DNA of 30,272 nt from a virus: positions 1-30,272 of the IMG/VR virus record IMGVR_UViG_3300037835_000023. The stretch is one strand, 5' to 3'. Position 1 is the stretch's first letter, and every line of letters starts with the position of its first letter. The notes under the pieces are model-generated. The model was not told the origin of the DNA. It ran no database searches and saw nothing but the letters and a program-made list of their open reading frames with translations. Of this stretch, positions 1 through 8,600 are shown piece after piece. Made by a program: the position numbers and the translations under genes.

Positions 1-1
1 T

Positions 2-427
2 GCGGCGGCACGAACGCAGGTCACCATTGATGGCGCTTTGGGTGACTTTGGTCATCCTGAAGTAGTGCATGGACCCGGACAGGTTCTGCACTTTTGGAAT
101 ACGGTGACTAATAAACTGACCCCGAACGGTCTGAATAACTTCGGCATGGTGCGTGTGTCTTGTGTTGGACAGTCCACAGCAGCATCAGTGAACCGCTTTG
201 AGTTTGAGCTGGATGTTGGTGGTGGCACACCTCCTGTTATCTACCATGAGACCTCAGTGTTTGCGAAGGGTGCTGGCAACCCGCAGAGTTTCAACTTCAT
301 CATTCCATTGTTCTCTGGCGTTGACTTTCAGGCGAACGGTGGCACGTTCTACATCACGCCACTGGCTGACGCGACCTTCTGGGAATTTGCGATCACGTCA
401 GTGCAGATATATGGAGCTGCGCCTTGA
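2..427 (+). CDS. Virion structural protein, 5' truncated by window edge
   Basis: The reading frame is open from the first bases of the window, so the true start lies to the left; a TTG at 38 is in frame but is probably internal. About 141 residues are visible. They are rich in beta-forming segments, Gly, Thr and Asn, with no signal peptide or membrane segment. The fragment ends at a TGA that overlaps the TTG start of the next gene. I do not recognise the family. Its place directly before an adaptor gene in a late operon suggests a capsid-associated protein such as a decoration or head-fibre protein, but this rests on position and composition only. Confidence 0.7.
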   Translation, partial: AAARTQVTIDGALGDFGHPEVVHGPGQVLHFWNTVTNKLTPNGLNNFGMVRVSCVGQSTAASVNRFEFELDVGGGTPPVIYHETSVFAKGAGNPQSFNFIIPLFSGVDFQANGGTFYITPLADATFWEFAITSVQIYGAAP

Positions 428-1083
428 GCAATAAAACATATACTGAGTTGAGCGACAATCTTCAGGCATGGATGGAAGATGATGACCTCGAATTTCAAGG
501 GGCGATCGATGATCTGATCAATCTTGGTGAGATGCGTGCGTGGCGCGATCTCGACCTATCCATCTTCACATCAGAAAACACAGCACCAACTTCTAGTGGC
601 GTAGAGACAGTAACAAAGCCTGTTGCCGACACTGAGCTGGTGGTGACACAATCTATTTATTACGACAACGCAGGCGTGAGAACTTTTCTCGAACTGCGGT
701 CTACCGATTTCGTCAGGGATCATCAGGTGATAGGGGCAACAGCTCCACCTAAATACTACTCTGAACAGACTGAGACTGATTGGCTTCTCTCACCGATTCC
801 TGACGGGACTTATACACTTAACGCTCGTGGCGTGACGCGCCCAACGAGACTCTCTGTTGGTAATGCAACGACATGGTTATCACTGCATCAGGATGATCTG
901 CTCTTCAAGGCGTGCCTTGCTGAGTCAGAGAAGTTCCTGAAGGCTGATGATCGAGTTGAAGTATGGAAGACCGATTACACCGAGCTGCTGGTGATTGCAA
1001 AGAGAGAGACTTACGAGCTACTCAATCAACGATATAACCTGACACCCATGGAAGTGCCAGCGTCACCGACTAATCAGAGGTAA
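424..1083 (+). CDS. Head-tail adaptor (connector) protein, SU10-like
   Basis: This 219-residue protein starts at a TTG inside a TTGA overlap with the upstream stop, which indicates translational coupling. The N-terminal pattern (TYTELSDNLQAWMEDDD, then a helix with INLGEMRAWRDLDL) and the later LHQDDLLFKACLAESEKFLK segment resemble the podovirus adaptor family typified by phage SU10. Those proteins form a ring below the portal and join it to the tail nozzle. The length fits the family. The hub/nozzle gene three places downstream supports the role. The identification is by pattern memory and has not been checked by a search. Confidence 0.7.
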   Translation: MSNKTYTELSDNLQAWMEDDDLEFQGAIDDLINLGEMRAWRDLDLSIFTSENTAPTSSGVETVTKPVADTELVVTQSIYYDNAGVRTFLELRSTDFVRDHQVIGATAPPKYYSEQTETDWLLSPIPDGTYTLNARGVTRPTRLSVGNATTWLSLHQDDLLFKACLAESEKFLKADDRVEVWKTDYTELLVIAKRETYELLNQRYNLTPMEVPASPTNQR

Positions 1084-1086
1084 GAA

Positions 1087-1950
1087 ATGTCTACCATTAG
1101 CCCATTACTCAGGATGACTCTACAGGCTCTGGATGAGAACCCAGACACATGGGGAACCGTTCTTAATGTCAGCGCTCTTCAGGTTCTGGAAGACGGTATC
1201 TCTGGTACTGCTGATCTCGATATAACAGTCGCACAGGACTACACGCTGGATGACACTGCTGGTGGTCCCAGTAACGCGACAAGCGCTCGCTACATGATCC
1301 TTAATCTGTTTGGATCACCCGGTGGGTCTCGTAACATCATCGTGCCAACTCGCAGCAAAATTTATCTGGTTGCGAACACATCCGATGGTGATGTTGTGGT
1401 GAAGACGGTTGCAGGCACAGGTCCAACAATTATTGCTGGTGAGGCACAGTGGGTGTTCTGCGACAGTACTGACGTAATCGCAGCATCCGCAGCGACATCT
1501 GTAACGGCAGCGAGCGCAACGGAAGCCGCGAATTCTCTTCAGTTGATTAGTGTTGATGGTGCAGACTTTGCACAAAAGGCTTTAGCACAGACGTTCACCC
1601 AAGGTCAGGTAACAGAACGAGTAGAGCTGCTTATTGATACTGGCAACGTCAACATCGACTGTGCAGACAGTAATGCCTTCTACCACCTGACAACCGCTGC
1701 ATTCAATTTAACAGCACCTGCCAATGCGACTACCGGGCAGCAGTTCAGCTTGTTTGTTGAGCAGGGTACTGGCGCACCACATGCCATGACTTTTGCGTCT
1801 TCCGCATTCATGGCAGCTGGTGGCGCACCTGTATTATCAACGGCATTCGGCAACATTGATTACCTTGGTTTCGAGTACGTCACTGGTCTTAATGACATTG
1901 GTGGAGCGCGATGGCTGGTGTCGATAATCAAGAACGTGGTTGTTATTTAA
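1087..1950 (+). CDS. Short fibre-like virion protein
   Basis: This 287-residue protein begins at an ATG preceded by a good ribosome-binding site (AGAGGTAAG, 1076-1084). The first 25 residues contain a D-x-W-G motif (NPDTWGTVLN) that I associate with the start of small phage fibre-like proteins, probably a virion-anchoring segment. Residues about 45-130 form a beta-rich unit with a pattern like the C-terminal knob of the 2010-residue fibre: a Thr/Val-rich strand, a K-I-Y-x-V strand, then GxxxWVFCDS. An Ala-rich helical stretch follows at about 131-150, then a second beta-rich unit. It shares its last base with the next gene in a TAATG junction. It is probably a fibre or tail-associated protein; the exact role is unknown. 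Confidence 0.6.
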   Translation: MSTISPLLRMTLQALDENPDTWGTVLNVSALQVLEDGISGTADLDITVAQDYTLDDTAGGPSNATSARYMILNLFGSPGGSRNIIVPTRSKIYLVANTSDGDVVVKTVAGTGPTIIAGEAQWVFCDSTDVIAASAATSVTAASATEAANSLQLISVDGADFAQKALAQTFTQGQVTERVELLIDTGNVNIDCADSNAFYHLTTAAFNLTAPANATTGQQFSLFVEQGTGAPHAMTFASSAFMAAGGAPVLSTAFGNIDYLGFEYVTGLNDIGGARWLVSIIKNVVVI

Positions 1951-3161
1951 TGTGGCGCATACCAATCTCTCTTATCGGTGGTAGCGGAGTCTTTGATGTA
2001 GAACCAGAGATCGACACCTACATTGGCGACCTATGGGTATTTTTAGGCTCTCCGTCTGAACCAGTTGATGTCGTAGTCAGAGCAAACAATGTTGATCTTG
2101 CGGAAATAATCATCCCGGCTGATTTTGCTGCGGGTAGCACGTTCCAGTTTACCGCTACCAATAATGGACGCTTCATCGGAACAGGTGGTGCTGGTGGTGC
2201 TGGAGGTGACGATAACGGCAACCAAGGCACTAAGGGTGGTGGCGGTGGTAGCGGTGGACATGCAATTCAATCAGACACCTTCGCCGTTAATATTGATATT
2301 GATGACGGCTTCCTGCTCGGCGGTGGCGGTGGAGGTGGTGGTGGTAGTTTCAACGACACTGGTCTTGATGGTACTCCGGGCGGCGGTGGTGGCGGTGGCA
2401 TCGGTTGGGGTGATGCCGCTGGTGGCGCAGCAGGCTCTCCGACAGGCTCTCCGATAGCAACAGCTGGCACGGCAGGCACTCAGACCTCAGCAGGTGGTGG
2501 TGGAGCAGGTGGCACATCTGGCACTAACAATGGTGGTTCAGGGTCTGGCTATGGTTATGGCGGCACCTATGGTCAGTTTGCCAATCCATCCACAGGTATT
2601 ATTGGTGGTAGTGGGGCTGGTAACGGAGGTTCCGGTGGTAGAGCTGGAGCAGCCTTTTTCCCAGAGAACCTTGCGCCTCCTACATTCAATGGAGCGAAAT
2701 CAGAAGCAACTCTTCGTGCTGAATTACGCCTGAAGGGTGAGACTGATGGTGTTCTCAACCTTTTCGATATAACCAGTTTTGCCGTCATTGTCAGCTCTGG
2801 GACTGACACTGTTGGCTACGGGTTCTTGGCTGACAGCGGTGGTACTTTACAAAGAATAAATACTGAGAGCGGCAATCAGAATTTAACTACTTCGTGGTAT
2901 GACGGTAATTCCATCACTCCGGGCGACTACGAAGTACGAACGGTAGTTGGAACTGGTGGTCAAGTTTGGGACTTGACTGGAGCAGCTGATGGGACGTGGG
3001 TTGCACTATCAGTCCTTAAAACGTGGTCGGTTTCAGCTACAGATGTGCGTGATTCAGCATCCTCTCTATTTCAAATAAGAAGGGCTGGTGATACTGGTGG
3101 TGGTGATGAAGGGACGGCTGCATCTGCATTACTTATTGCCATTATAGAGTTCGAGCCGTAA
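1950..3161 (+). CDS. Glycine-rich tail fibre / adhesin-like protein
   Basis: The start is taken at the ATG in the TAATG junction at 1950, giving 403 residues; an in-frame upstream ATG at 1911 would overlap the previous gene by 40 bases. After a 75-residue N-terminal beta domain, residues about 75-235 consist largely of Gly with Ala, Ser and Thr, including runs of seven to nine Gly. This resembles the polyglycine helix region of T-even gp38-type adhesins and other Gly-rich phage tip proteins, where loops between glycine helices contact the receptor. The phrase SxFQFTATNNGRFIGTGG matches the entry into such regions. The C-terminal 165 residues are a separate beta-rich domain. It is probably a receptor-contacting fibre component. 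Low sequence complexity makes homology uncertain. Confidence 0.6.
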   Translation: MWRIPISLIGGSGVFDVEPEIDTYIGDLWVFLGSPSEPVDVVVRANNVDLAEIIIPADFAAGSTFQFTATNNGRFIGTGGAGGAGGDDNGNQGTKGGGGGSGGHAIQSDTFAVNIDIDDGFLLGGGGGGGGGSFNDTGLDGTPGGGGGGGIGWGDAAGGAAGSPTGSPIATAGTAGTQTSAGGGGAGGTSGTNNGGSGSGYGYGGTYGQFANPSTGIIGGSGAGNGGSGGRAGAAFFPENLAPPTFNGAKSEATLRAELRLKGETDGVLNLFDITSFAVIVSSGTDTVGYGFLADSGGTLQRINTESGNQNLTTSWYDGNSITPGDYEVRTVVGTGGQVWDLTGAADGTWVALSVLKTWSVSATDVRDSASSLFQIRRAGDTGGGDEGTAASALLIAIIEFEP

Positions 3162-5659
3162 TGACACAGAAAGCTGTCTTTAATTTACCGATTGGTGCTG
3201 GTCAATATACTGAGCAGTCTGAGCGCGGTGCTGTTGGTCGCTGGTTCTCGATGGACAAAGTGCGCTTCCGCAAAGGGCTGGCTGAGAAAATAGGTGGCTG
3301 GACAAAGGTTGAGCCACAGTTCATTGGCACCTGTCGTCGCTTGTTGGATTGGTCTTCGCTGGATGCCAAGCGCTGGTCTGCGATTGCTACCGACACCAAA
3401 CTGTATCTATGGCAGGACGGCACCCTCTTTGACATCACTCCGCTAAGGCACGTCTCAGAGCCTGTTAATGGTGGTCTTGGTCCTTTTGAGACCTTCACTG
3501 GTGAGACACGTGTGCAGGTTACTGACATAAATCATGGGTCGCAGCTTGGTGACTACGTAGAGTTCTCGAATGCTATTATCGGTGGAGCCAGTGGCCTTGA
3601 CTTCAATGGTGAGTACACGGTTGATCTGATCATTAATCCAAATCTCTATGAGGTAACCAATGCTGGTACAGCGGCTACTGGTGGTGCCAACGAAGGTGGC
3701 ACAGTGGTCAGGGCTGAGTATCAAATCACCATAGGAAAAGAGACCGCTGTCGCGGCTACTGGCTACGGCACAGGTCCGTATGGGCGTGAGGGCTACGGTA
3801 ACGAACGGACAGGATCAACACTGGTGCTGCCAATACGAACATGGTCCCTCGATACGTGGGGCGAAGACTTACTGTGCTGCCCACGTGGTGGACAAATGTA
3901 CTGGTGGGATCGCTCTAAAGGTACTGGCACAAGAGCCTCTCCATTTGGTGGTGACGCGCCACCCAACAATGAAGCAATGATCGTCTCGCAGCGAGACCGA
4001 CATGTGATCGCTCTGGGTGCGTTCGACTTCTTCAACAACGCCTTTGACCCGATGTTGATCCGATGGTGTTCCACTGAAGACCTGAATGATTGGGTGCCTA
4101 CCAGCACCAACACGTCAGGTGACCTCAGACTATACTCAGGCTCCAAAATCGTCACAGGCGTACGCTCACGGCTTGAGACGATCGTTTTCACGGATGTCAG
4201 CGTTCACACATTGCCGTTCTTTGGTGGCTTTGATGTCTTCGGTCTGAATACGGTCGGTGAGAACGTCTCCATACTGGGTCCGAACGCAGCAGTACCGATT
4301 GATGCTCGCGTAATCTTCATGGCTGAGTCTGACTTCTACATCTATGACGGTATTGTCAGGGTGCTACCGTGCGACGTACGCAACTGGGTGTACGACTTCA
4401 TTAATGTCGATCAGCGAGACAAGGTTTACGGTGGTCTGAATCGTGAGTTCAATGAGGTCTGGTTCTTCTACCCATCGTACGATCCACTGGCTTACGCGCA
4501 GCAACCGTTCGATCTGAGGTTACCATCGGGATTTTCTCTATCGCAGGGCAGCGGCACGATCGGATACGACTACGTATTCAACTCATCTGATGGATTTACA
4601 ACGCCAACTCGCACAGCAGATAATGGTTACGAGTACGATTACGTCCTGACCAATGATGAGCCAATCCTGACTCCGACAGAGTGTGAGTGGGCTGTAGAGT
4701 TTGCGTTTGATTCTCTTGGTGGTGGTGCTGAGCGGTGGGGTGGCATGGTGTTCCTGCGTACCGAGATCACAGGCACTCCTGACACTACCTCTGATGATGC
4801 TCAAGGCATCTACATTGAGGCTGACATCTTTACTGATACGATTCGCGTCAGGAAGAAGAACGCAAGCGGCGTGAAGAGCGTCTTGGATAATGATCCGGGC
4901 TTGGTTACGTTCACCGCAATATCGTCGGCAGCTGTAGTGGATACGAAGTACACACTAACGGTGCAGTTCGACACACCAAATCTTACCTTGTGGCTCGATG
5001 ACGTTCAGGTATGGCAGATTGCCTTATCTACTCCTGAGCTGGCGTTGTACACAGACGGTTCTGCTGGGCTTCATATGGAACCAGCGGCAACAGCTGTAAA
5101 TGCGTTCCGCTTCTACAACTTTGCAGTTGGTCCGGTTGGCGTACTGACTGCACAGAACTTTGACATCAGCCCGATTGAAGTGAATCGTTACGTGATGTAC
5201 AACTACGAAGAAGGCACGTGGGCTACTGGTATGCTGGCTCGTACAGCATGGGCAGATCGCTCACCCCAGTTTGAGAAAGCCTATGCAACTGGCGCTGACG
5301 GTTACCTGTATGAACATGAGACTGGCACCGATGCTGACGGCGTAGCGATGTCAAGCTATATCGAATCATTCGATATGGAGATACCGACCGCTGGTGAGGA
5401 ATTGATGCACGTAGACCAGCTTATCCCCGACTTCCTGACGCTCCAAGGTAGCGTTACTGTGAACCTGACGGGACGCAAATATCCAGCGGCTGACAGGATA
5501 ACGAAGGGACCGTACACGGTGGATGCCAACACAAGGAAGGTATCAACCAGAATACGTGCGCGGCAGGTTGCAGTTAAGGTCTCATCCTCTGATACCGGAG
5601 ACAAGTGGCGTATGGGCAACTGGAGGGGAAGAGCAGGACCACACGGTAAGCGCGGATGA
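3161..5659 (+). CDS. Tail hub/nozzle protein (P22 gp10-like) with inserted lectin-like domain
   Basis: This 832-residue protein is coupled to its neighbours by TAATG and ATGA junctions. It matches the pattern of the podovirus stabilisation/nozzle family: N-terminal RGAVGRWFSMDKVRFRKG and a GGW segment; a small beta insert at about 110-195 (INHGSQLGDYVEFS...FNGEYTV); then propeller-like strands such as FTDVSVHTLPFFGG and VIFMAESDFYIYDG; then EFNEVWFFYPS. After residue about 441 the expected continuation is interrupted by about 230 residues that look like a concanavalin-A/LamG fold (WAVEFAF, WGGMVFLR, KYTLTVQFD, LTLWLDDVQVW). The family pattern resumes at VNRYVMYNYEEGTW, LARTAWADR and GYLYEHETGTDADG. 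The protein probably closes the tail below the adaptor. Confidence 0.72.
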   Translation: MTQKAVFNLPIGAGQYTEQSERGAVGRWFSMDKVRFRKGLAEKIGGWTKVEPQFIGTCRRLLDWSSLDAKRWSAIATDTKLYLWQDGTLFDITPLRHVSEPVNGGLGPFETFTGETRVQVTDINHGSQLGDYVEFSNAIIGGASGLDFNGEYTVDLIINPNLYEVTNAGTAATGGANEGGTVVRAEYQITIGKETAVAATGYGTGPYGREGYGNERTGSTLVLPIRTWSLDTWGEDLLCCPRGGQMYWWDRSKGTGTRASPFGGDAPPNNEAMIVSQRDRHVIALGAFDFFNNAFDPMLIRWCSTEDLNDWVPTSTNTSGDLRLYSGSKIVTGVRSRLETIVFTDVSVHTLPFFGGFDVFGLNTVGENVSILGPNAAVPIDARVIFMAESDFYIYDGIVRVLPCDVRNWVYDFINVDQRDKVYGGLNREFNEVWFFYPSYDPLAYAQQPFDLRLPSGFSLSQGSGTIGYDYVFNSSDGFTTPTRTADNGYEYDYVLTNDEPILTPTECEWAVEFAFDSLGGGAERWGGMVFLRTEITGTPDTTSDDAQGIYIEADIFTDTIRVRKKNASGVKSVLDNDPGLVTFTAISSAAVVDTKYTLTVQFDTPNLTLWLDDVQVWQIALSTPELALYTDGSAGLHMEPAATAVNAFRFYNFAVGPVGVLTAQNFDISPIEVNRYVMYNYEEGTWATGMLARTAWADRSPQFEKAYATGADGYLYEHETGTDADGVAMSSYIESFDMEIPTAGEELMHVDQLIPDFLTLQGSVTVNLTGRKYPAADRITKGPYTVDANTRKVSTRIRARQVAVKVSSSDTGDKWRMGNWRGRAGPHGKRG

Positions 5660-8600
5660 GTCGGCAACGAGTTGCATTTCCATCCTTTCGGATAGAGGAA
5701 CCGATCAAGCCGTACGATATGCGGCTGCTTGTGGCTGCACTCGAATATCGTTTCCAGTCACTGGAAGAACAAGAATCCACCATCCCTGACACTGAGTTTG
5801 ACGACAACCTTGATGCTCTCTTTGCGCCAATAATTCACACGCACGTTGTCGCTGACATCCTCGACTTCGAGGAAAACGTACCGTCAAGCATTTTCGATCT
5901 TGATGATGTTACTGGCATACCCATCATTGGTGAGAGTCTTATCTGGGATGGTGATGAGTTTGTACCCGGAACTGCTGGTGGGACTTTAGCGCTCGGTGAA
6001 CTGACAGATGTTCATATACCAGCCCCAGAAGACGGTGAAATACTTGTTTACGTCGATGCTAATAACAGATGGGAAGCGATAGAAGCGCCCGGTGGTGTCA
6101 GCGTTGATTCTCTTTTTGGTCTGACTGATACCGACCTTGCCACAATACCTCAACAAAGGTACGACTTGCTGTTCAATGCTGACGGTACTGAGTGGAAGAA
6201 CACAGGAGGCAAGCTGATATGGGACCATGATGTTGGTTTCTTGCAGTTTAAGATCGGTGCGTCAATCAACTGGGAAGACTCCAGTTTTGTTTCAAACAAG
6301 TTTATTGAATTTACTGAGCTTGGTGAAGTGTTAGATGGCGATCCTGAGTTCGCCCTTGTCTCTATCCTTGCTCCGCTGACTGGGGATAATGGCACCACCG
6401 TAGCAACAGACCTTTCCAACAATGCGCATGGGTCTGGCACGTTCGTTGATAACGCACATATAAGTGACGCGATCACACGTTACGGAGAAAACACACTACT
6501 ACTTGACGGCACTAACGATATTGTTTGGTGGCCTACCGATCACTCTTTGCACCCTGCGCATGACCCCGGTGATGATGGGGCAACAGAGATAGGAAACTTC
6601 ACAGTAGAGATTGATGTTTATTATGTCGTTGATCCTTCCACCAGCCAGACGATTGTAAGTAAGTATGATACCACTGGCGGCGAACGTCACTGGGACATGC
6701 GGCTAACTAGCGGCACTCAGATGGAGGTTCGTACAACTGATAATGGTAGTGGCGCTACCTTTGCTACAAACGGGGCATGGAATCCAGTAGCAGGTCAGTG
6801 GTACACGCTCTGCTGGGAAATATTTAGGGGGTATAATGGTGGTGTCAACGACGAATGCTATTTTTATGTTGACGGTGTTCTGACCATAACAAATACCGGA
6901 ATAACTAATCACACGAACCTGTGGCAAGGGGATGTATCACCTCTACGTCTTGGTGCTTGGGAGTGGACTTCTGGACCTGTTGATTTCTTTGCTGGTCATA
7001 TGGCAAATCTTCGTATTACAAAAGATTTTGCCCGGTACAAAGGTGTGTCTTACACACCGCCAACTGGTCCGTATCCGACCAGTCTCCTTGGTGGGTTTGT
7101 CGGTAGTAGCAATGAGTTCATTGTTGGTGATCCCGGTTTCGTAACTCGTGTTGATGGAACACGGATTGATATTGCAAACAACATTGGTATCAACTGGGAA
7201 GATTTTGCTGGTGATCCATCTGAGTTTCTGAACCTTTCCGCATCAGGTGCCTCTAGCAGTGTAGGTTCGGTTCTCGCAACAATCTTCACCAATCCCGGTG
7301 ATGATTTTCAGGTATCCACAGATGGGGCTGTTACTTGGACCCCATCTACCAACGATCTTCGTTCAGGCACAATCGGCGTAACTGCTTATTCGCGAACACA
7401 AGGCAGATGGATTCGCCAAGATGGTGGTAGCGGTAGCTGGGGTCACTATAGTGATGATGATGCTCTAACTTGGACTGAGCTTGTGCCAACAGGTGGTCCA
7501 ACCGATGGGTTCAACGGCACAATCATGGGCTACATTGATGAGCTTGAATTATGGTATTGGGGTCTTAATGGCTCTGGAATCTATTATTCGGTTGATGGGA
7601 TTGCGTGGACGCAATCAGATTATCCAACCGGCCTTGCACCAACTTCCCTTTCTTGGTCACCGGAACAGCAACGTGCGGTGGTGACACCGAGCATCTCGAA
7701 CAAAGCGTATTATTCTTCTGATCTGATTACATGGACAGCTGGTACGACCGACATAACGGCAGCACATGGGCAGTGGATATCGGCGCATAGTCATTTTCTA
7801 GCTGTTACGACTCAGACGGATACGTACACCTCGCCAGATGGTGATGTCTGGACGTGGCACGAGGACGCAATGCCGACTGGGATTACTCCTTCACAACAAA
7901 GCTCATCGTATTCACCAGCCTTAGATATTGTTGTGGTCGTTGATCATACTGGCACCCAACAGGTTGTTTGGTCGGACGATGGTGGTCTTTCGTTCACGCT
8001 CGGAACAGGTTTCTCATTAGTTGGATACGCGAATCCCATATGGGACGCGCAGCATGAAAAGTTTCTGATACACGAACATGGCACTAGTGCCAATGCCATC
8101 ATGATCGAATCAACAGATGGGAAGGTGTGGACCAGTCTTGGCATCCCATTCGTGAGCGAGTTCGGCATAATAGACCTCCATTACGGTGAATCAGTCGCAC
8201 CAAGTTTTACTCTTGATAGATTTATTGTCGGTGATCCTCTTTTCGATACCATCATTGACGGACTGACAACCAATATAACTTCAGCATCCACTGACATTGA
8301 CGGCACACTGAATGTCGATGGAGCATCAGTATTCCAGTCCACGCTAAACTCAATAGGTGCTGTTGATTTCGACAGCACGTTGAACGTCGATGGGGCAGCT
8401 ACATTTGTCACTACCCTGAACGCTCAGGGTGCGGTTGATTTTGATACTACCCTTAACGTCGATGGTGCGGTTGATTTTAATACTACTCTGAACGTCGATG
8501 GTGAGGCTTCTTTTCAGGACGACGTATCTCTCAGTGATGTGTCGGCTGTCAACTTCGACGCTAATGAGATGTTGGTTCTTGCCGCTGGTGCAATTGAAGG

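Noticed and set aside
1911-1949. Upstream ATG that would extend the glycine-rich protein by 13 residues
   Set aside because: The TAATG junction at 1950 matches the coupling used at other junctions here, and the extension would lie inside the end of the preceding gene.
2018-2809. Several leftward and shifted frames across the glycine-rich gene, including Pro-rich ones
   Set aside because: They mirror the GGT/GGC codon runs of the real gene in other frames; they have no ribosome-binding sites or plausible protein composition.
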